The notes under the pieces: model-generated | What the model saw: the letters and a program-made list of their open reading frames with translations, nothing else | What the model was told of the DNA's origin: nothing | Databases searched by the model: none | Position numbers and translations under genes: made by a program | Shown: piece after piece, positions 6,448-9,110 of the stretch | Numbering within the stretch: position 1 is the first letter of the stretch | Layout of the letters: each line of letters begins with the position of its first letter | Source: Deltaproteobacteria bacterium | Lineage (GTDB): Bacteria > Desulfobacterota > UBA8473 | Reading direction: 5' to 3' | DNA: 9,110 nucleotides | NCBI GenBank assembly: GCA_030643245.1 | Contig: DAOWME010000116.1 | Coordinates: 1 to 9,110, forward strand

Positions 6448-7902
6448 ATGGATTTGGTTATTCCCAAGATAGACGCGTTAAGTCTGTGTCCGGAGCTTGT
6501 TCTGAGTATTACTGCGATGTTGGTTTTGTTGGTCACTGTATATCTGCCAAAAGGAAGGAAAGATCCGGCTGCCTATGTGGGACTACTGGGAATTTTCATT
6601 GCTCTTATGAGTTTGACACTCTTATGGGGAAAACCGAGATATGCATTTAACAATATGATAATGGTAGATAATTTTTCTATCTTCTTCAACATGGTCATCC
6701 TTGTTACAGCGGCCCTGTCAATCTTGATGTCCATAACCTATTTGAAAGAGGAAGGGATGAGCCACGGGGAGTTTTATGCCCTGATCCTTTTTTCGGCTGT
6801 AGGTATGATGTTTATGACTGCAGGGGCAAATCTCATAACGATTTTTCTGGGTCTGGAAACCATGTCCATATCCCTATACGTATTGGCGGGCTTTCTGAGG
6901 GATAGTAACAGGTCCAATGAATCCGCGTTGAAGTATCTCCTTCTCGGTGCCTTTTCATCCGCCTTTCTTCTATACGGAATAGCCTTTATCTACGGCGCCA
7001 CAGGGACCACCGATCTCAAGGGAATATCAGAATTCCTGTCCCGGGCAACTTACATGAAAGATCCGATGCTGCTCGCGGGAATGGGGCTTCTTCTGGTGGG
7101 GTTTGGTTTCAAGATCGCTACCGTGCCATTTCATATGTGGACTCCGGATGTTTATGAGGGAGCTCCTACCTCTGTTACCGCATTCATGTCCGTCGGGGTT
7201 AAGGCGGCGGTATTTGCTGCTTTTGTGAGGGTTTTCTCGCATGCTCTATGGGATCTTCAACCCGACTGGAATCAGCTTCTATGGATATTGGCGGTGCTGA
7301 CCATGACATTGGGAAATGTTATTGCCATAGCACAGACCAATATAAAGAGGATGCTGGCATACTCCAGTATCGCCCATGCAGGCTATATAATGATGGGGAT
7401 GATAGCCTCCAATGAGTTGGGGACATCGAGTATACTCTTCTACATGTTGGCGTATGCCTTTACGAACCTGGGGGCATTCGGCGTTGTAATCCTCTTTGGC
7501 CGCAAAGGAGAAGGAAATCTGGATATCGAGGATTACTCGGGCATGGGTTTCAAATACCCCGTCCTTGGCCTGTTGATGGCTGTCTTCTTGTTTTCTTTGG
7601 CGGGAATCCCTCCCACAGCAGGATTTGTTGGGAAGTTTTACATATTTAGCGCTGCGGTAAAAGCAGGGTATATCTGGCTCGCCATTATCGGTGTGATGAA
7701 CAGTCTGGTCTCCGTCTACTACTATCTGAGGGTTACTGTGATGATGTATATGAAGGATCCGGTGAAAGATCTTGAAGGGCTCCACTGGTCACCGTCCATG
7801 ATTGTTGCACTGATAATTGCAGTAGCCGGGACACTCCTCATAGGGATATTCCCTTCCCCATATCTTGATCTGGCCAAACAGTCAGTTCTCCATCTGATGT
7901 AA
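6448..7902 (+). CDS. nuoN: NADH-quinone oxidoreductase subunit N (complex I antiporter-like subunit)
   Basis: A 484-residue integral membrane protein, the antiporter-like subunit nearest the peripheral-arm junction; typical length is 480-490. Seen: TIFLGLETMSISLYVLAGF (131-149) with the conserved Glu137; ESALKYLLLGAFSSAFLLYG (158-177), the usual NuoN signature; GFKIATVPFHMWTPDVYEGA (220-239) with Lys222 and His229; SVGVKAAVFAAFVRVF with Lys252; QTNIKRMLAYSSIAHAGY (296-313) with Lys300; SLAGIPPTAGFVGKFYIF near the C-terminus with its conserved lysine. The start is ATG 6448. It is last of the nuoL-M-N block and is followed by a run of inverted repeats that probably end the transcript. No defects seen. 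Confidence 0.98.
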   Translation: MDLVIPKIDALSLCPELVLSITAMLVLLVTVYLPKGRKDPAAYVGLLGIFIALMSLTLLWGKPRYAFNNMIMVDNFSIFFNMVILVTAALSILMSITYLKEEGMSHGEFYALILFSAVGMMFMTAGANLITIFLGLETMSISLYVLAGFLRDSNRSNESALKYLLLGAFSSAFLLYGIAFIYGATGTTDLKGISEFLSRATYMKDPMLLAGMGLLLVGFGFKIATVPFHMWTPDVYEGAPTSVTAFMSVGVKAAVFAAFVRVFSHALWDLQPDWNQLLWILAVLTMTLGNVIAIAQTNIKRMLAYSSIAHAGYIMMGMIASNELGTSSILFYMLAYAFTNLGAFGVVILFGRKGEGNLDIEDYSGMGFKYPVLGLLMAVFLFSLAGIPPTAGFVGKFYIFSAAVKAGYIWLAIIGVMNSLVSVYYYLRVTVMMYMKDPVKDLEGLHWSPSMIVALIIAVAGTLLIGIFPSPYLDLAKQSVLHLM

Positions 7903-7905
7903 CCG

Positions 7906-7931
7906 CCTGAATCTCAGGTTTTCACTTTTAC
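7906..7931 (+). terminator. Weak intrinsic terminator after nuoN
   Basis: CCTGA (7906-7910), loop ATC and TCAGG (7914-7918) are followed by the T-rich stretch TTTTCACTTTTAC. The stem is only 5 bp, extendable through flanking AA/TT after a bulge, so strength is doubtful, but it lies 4 nt after the nuoN stop codon. Confidence 0.4.
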
Positions 7932-7932
7932 G

Positions 7933-7961
7933 CTCACTTTATCAGAGACCCGGAAAGTGAG
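7933..7961. repeat. 8-bp inverted repeat downstream of nuoN
   Basis: CTCACTTT (7933-7940) and AAAGTGAG (7954-7961) are perfect complements separated by 13 nt. It lies immediately before a stronger hairpin and may help end nuo transcription. No T-tract follows. Confidence 0.5.
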
Positions 7962-8231
7962 TTAATCCCACGTTCCTTCCTTTACAAAAGGAGGGAACGT
8001 GGGATAGTCTTCAATAATATTCTGTAACCGGGAACCGGGGTCCAGCTTCGGAAACATCTCGTTTATTCCATTCCTCTTCTTCTCGGGCGAAGATCTTTCC
8101 ATCTTTTTAACAACCTCTCTTTTTCCTTCGGGCTTAATTTCCTCCACCGGTCGTAGTTTCTGTAGAAAAGTCTTTGTTTTCCAGGGTTCATCCCACATTC
8201 CCCCACAATATGTAGTACATTTTGTCCTCAA
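7962..8231 (-). CDS. Doubtful lysine/glutamate-rich ORF, not recognised
   Basis: An 89-residue open frame with a TTG start. The middle (such as EEIKPEGKREVVKKMERS and SPEKKRNGINEMFPK) is charged, predicted helical and looks protein-like, but I recognise no family. Two facts argue against a real intact gene: its last ~13 codons are made from the 19-nt-arm hairpin (7965-8005), and its start lies in the loop of the inverted repeat at 8203-8250. No convincing ribosome-binding site is visible. It could be a decayed C-terminal fragment of a leftward gene; it does not resemble the missing end of the neighbouring sulfotransferase. Confidence 0.2.
   Translation of the reverse strand: MRTKCTTYCGGMWDEPWKTKTFLQKLRPVEEIKPEGKREVVKKMERSSPEKKRNGINEMFPKLDPGSRLQNIIEDYPTFPPFVKEGTWD
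7965..8005. terminator. Strong hairpin with 19-nt arms, likely bidirectional transcription stop or dispersed palindrome
   Basis: ATCCCACGTTCCTTCCTTT (7965-7983) pairs with AAAGGAGGGAACGTGGGAT (7987-8005) with a single T-G wobble and a 3-nt loop. No long T-run follows on either strand. By position it separates the rightward nuo operon from leftward remnants. Short GC-containing palindromes of this kind are often dispersed through environmental proteobacterial genomes, so a repeat-family member is also possible. Confidence 0.65.
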
Positions 8232-8250
8232 GACCAGCTACATATTGTGG
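8203..8250. repeat. Perfect 13-bp inverted repeat
   Basis: CCACAATATGTAG (8203-8215) and CTACATATTGTGG (8238-8250) are exact complements separated by 22 nt; the spacer can add a short GTC/GAC stem. It lies between the doubtful minus-strand ORF and the sulfotransferase remnant. On the plus strand it is followed by AAAAA, so on the minus strand the hairpin is preceded by T, not followed, and it is not an obvious terminator. Its role is unknown. Confidence 0.6.
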
Positions 8251-8326
8251 AAAAATTACCAATGAAACTGCCATTAAAGTTTTCTCTTCTACATGTTGTA
8301 TGGGACGCACGCTAAAAATACTAATA

Positions 8327-8692
8327 TTATTGTGGCCGGGGGGGTGGGTAATGTGCCTCCTGGGGCTCCTGGGATCCCAGAATTAGCTGATCCATAGCCC
8401 TGGTCTCCGGTAGCACCATATCCAGATAAGCGGCAGTAACCTTGCCGAGGGTAAGAAAAGAATTGGGTGAGAAAACCTGGGCAAGGGTAGGGCAGGTGAA
8501 TCTTGTATCACGTGAAAGCAGATTGTGAAGAAAAGTGGTTCCGCTTCGCCAATGCCCCAACAGAAAAACCGGATCTTCGGCAAGTTTCGTGTCGGCAATT
8601 TTTCTGCCCTAAAAAATCTTGTCCAGAGGCCGTATGAAATCCAGGGCCTGGAATGCCTGCATAAAAGTGCCCTTATCATCTCTCCATTTCAT
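8327..8692 (-). pseudogene. Sulfotransferase-family remnant (PAPS-loop domain) with in-frame stop and missing C-terminal part
   Basis: Read leftward, an ATG at 8692 opens MKWRDDKGTFMQAFQALDF, and continues IRPLDKIF to a TAG at 8611-8609. In the same frame it then reads GRKIADTKLAEDPVFLLGHW and RSGTTFLHNLLSRD, the 5'-phosphosulfate-binding loop of PAPS-dependent sulfotransferases (Sulfotransfer_3-like), then TLAQVFSPNSFLTL and LPETRAMDQLILGSQEPQE. Similarity ends near 8360, just before a GC-rich stretch with seven G (8338-8344), and the frame stops at 8327. About 120 codons remain of an expected 300-400, without the 3'-phosphate-binding region. The TAG sits where an aromatic residue (such as tyrosine, TAC/TAT) would fit, suggesting a point mutation. 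An internal restart at ATG 8560 would still give a truncated product. Confidence 0.75.
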
Positions 8693-8782
8693 CTATTTAT
8701 CTTTCCTAAAAGAGTTTAAGCGTTCTAAGAGCCAGGGGATAATATAGTACTCCAACTTAGGTTTTTCTTGGCATGAAACTTC

Positions 8783-8814
8783 TTTAATAATTGAAACTGC
8801 TTGATATTATTAAA
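8783..8814. repeat. Perfect 9-bp AT-rich inverted repeat
   Basis: TTTAATAAT (8783-8791) and ATTATTAAA (8806-8814) are exact complements with a 14-nt spacer. It could be an operator-like site, a hairpin or the edge of an element; nothing nearby decides between these. Confidence 0.45.
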
Positions 8815-9108
8815 CTAATACGATTGTTATGGACAAGGTTACTGACGTCAAATATTTTTTCCTATCGACGACAGTTAGAATTCCCGTTACACCACCGGGG
8901 GCAGTATGTTTGTAGGCCCGTAGTCGTTATGCCTCGAAAGGCCAAAAATCGCGAATTTTCAATGGCTCTGAATATCATGTGCGTTGTTCAGACTCGCAAT
9001 AGCCAAGATGACGAGCCATTTCGCATTGCTTTTGATACTCTTTGCTCACCGAAAAAAAGCTCAATCAGCCCTTCGAGGGATAAAACAGTTCTTTCACATC
9101 AAGATTAA
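8791..9108 (+). CDS. Unrecognised 105-residue ORF, doubtful
   Basis: A frame from TTG 8791 to TAA 9106-9108, with internal ATG codons at 8931 (MPRKAKNREFSMALN...) and later. It is arginine- and serine-rich, with no transmembrane segment or motif I recognise. No good ribosome-binding site precedes the TTG, which also lies inside the inverted repeat at 8783-8814. The minus strand here has stop codons in each frame I read. It may be a fragment, a conserved non-coding or repeat sequence, or chance. The rest of 8693-9110 shows no supported gene. Confidence 0.15.
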   Translation: MKLLDIIKLIRLLWTRLLTSNIFSYRRQLEFPLHHRGQYVCRPVVVMPRKAKNREFSMALNIMCVVQTRNSQDDEPFRIAFDTLCSPKKSSISPSRDKTVLSHQD

Positions 9109-9110
9109 TT

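Overview
The window reads as chromosomal DNA of an anaerobic bacterium, most likely a Desulfobacterota/deltaproteobacterial or similar lineage. This is an inference from gene content: a methyl-pterin:corrinoid methyltransferase relative, a MeaB-type GTPase, a cobalamin riboswitch and a separate nuoL-nuoM-nuoN block, at moderate GC. No ribosomal RNA or other taxonomic marker is present, so the assignment is soft.

Left part (1-2585), a partly decayed cobalamin-related island. It opens with the right end of a dispersed palindromic repeat (1-57) that runs straight into a corrinoid/pterin methyltransferase gene lacking its N-terminus and broken by a 4-bp tandem duplication (20-782). Next come a sigma70-like promoter (851-879), a well-conserved cobalamin riboswitch (about 892-1190) and a strong intrinsic terminator (1262-1300). 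Behind these lie a truncated remnant of a first MeaB-like GTPase gene (1376-1525) and then an intact MeaB-family GTPase gene (1560-2498), whose ribosome-binding site is a run of nine G.

Junction (2586-2772). A 187-bp element has near-perfect 26-bp terminal inverted repeats and an internal imperfect stem, and could fold into one long hairpin. Its right end is the same sequence as positions 1-57. Two same-orientation copies therefore bracket the cobalamin island, and the second copy sits directly before nuoL, where nuoK would normally be.

Middle (2855-7902). nuoL, nuoM and nuoN, the three antiporter-like proton-pumping membrane subunits of respiratory complex I, are intact and closely spaced (29 and 27 nt gaps) and look like one transcription unit. 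Each has a clear Shine-Dalgarno sequence that fixes a start downstream of the longest open frame. Their products would form the distal part of the complex I membrane arm and need the remaining subunits from elsewhere in the genome.

Right part (7903-9110), mostly gene-poor. Three inverted repeats follow nuoN, the last with 19-nt arms. On the minus strand there is a doubtful lysine/glutamate-rich ORF and then a sulfotransferase remnant that keeps its PAPS-binding loop but has an in-frame stop and no C-terminal half. The final ~400 bases hold an AT-rich inverted repeat and an unrecognised ORF. I see no CRISPR array, tRNA, rRNA or complete transposase. The least ordinary structure is the palindromic repeat pair around the riboswitch/MeaB island.
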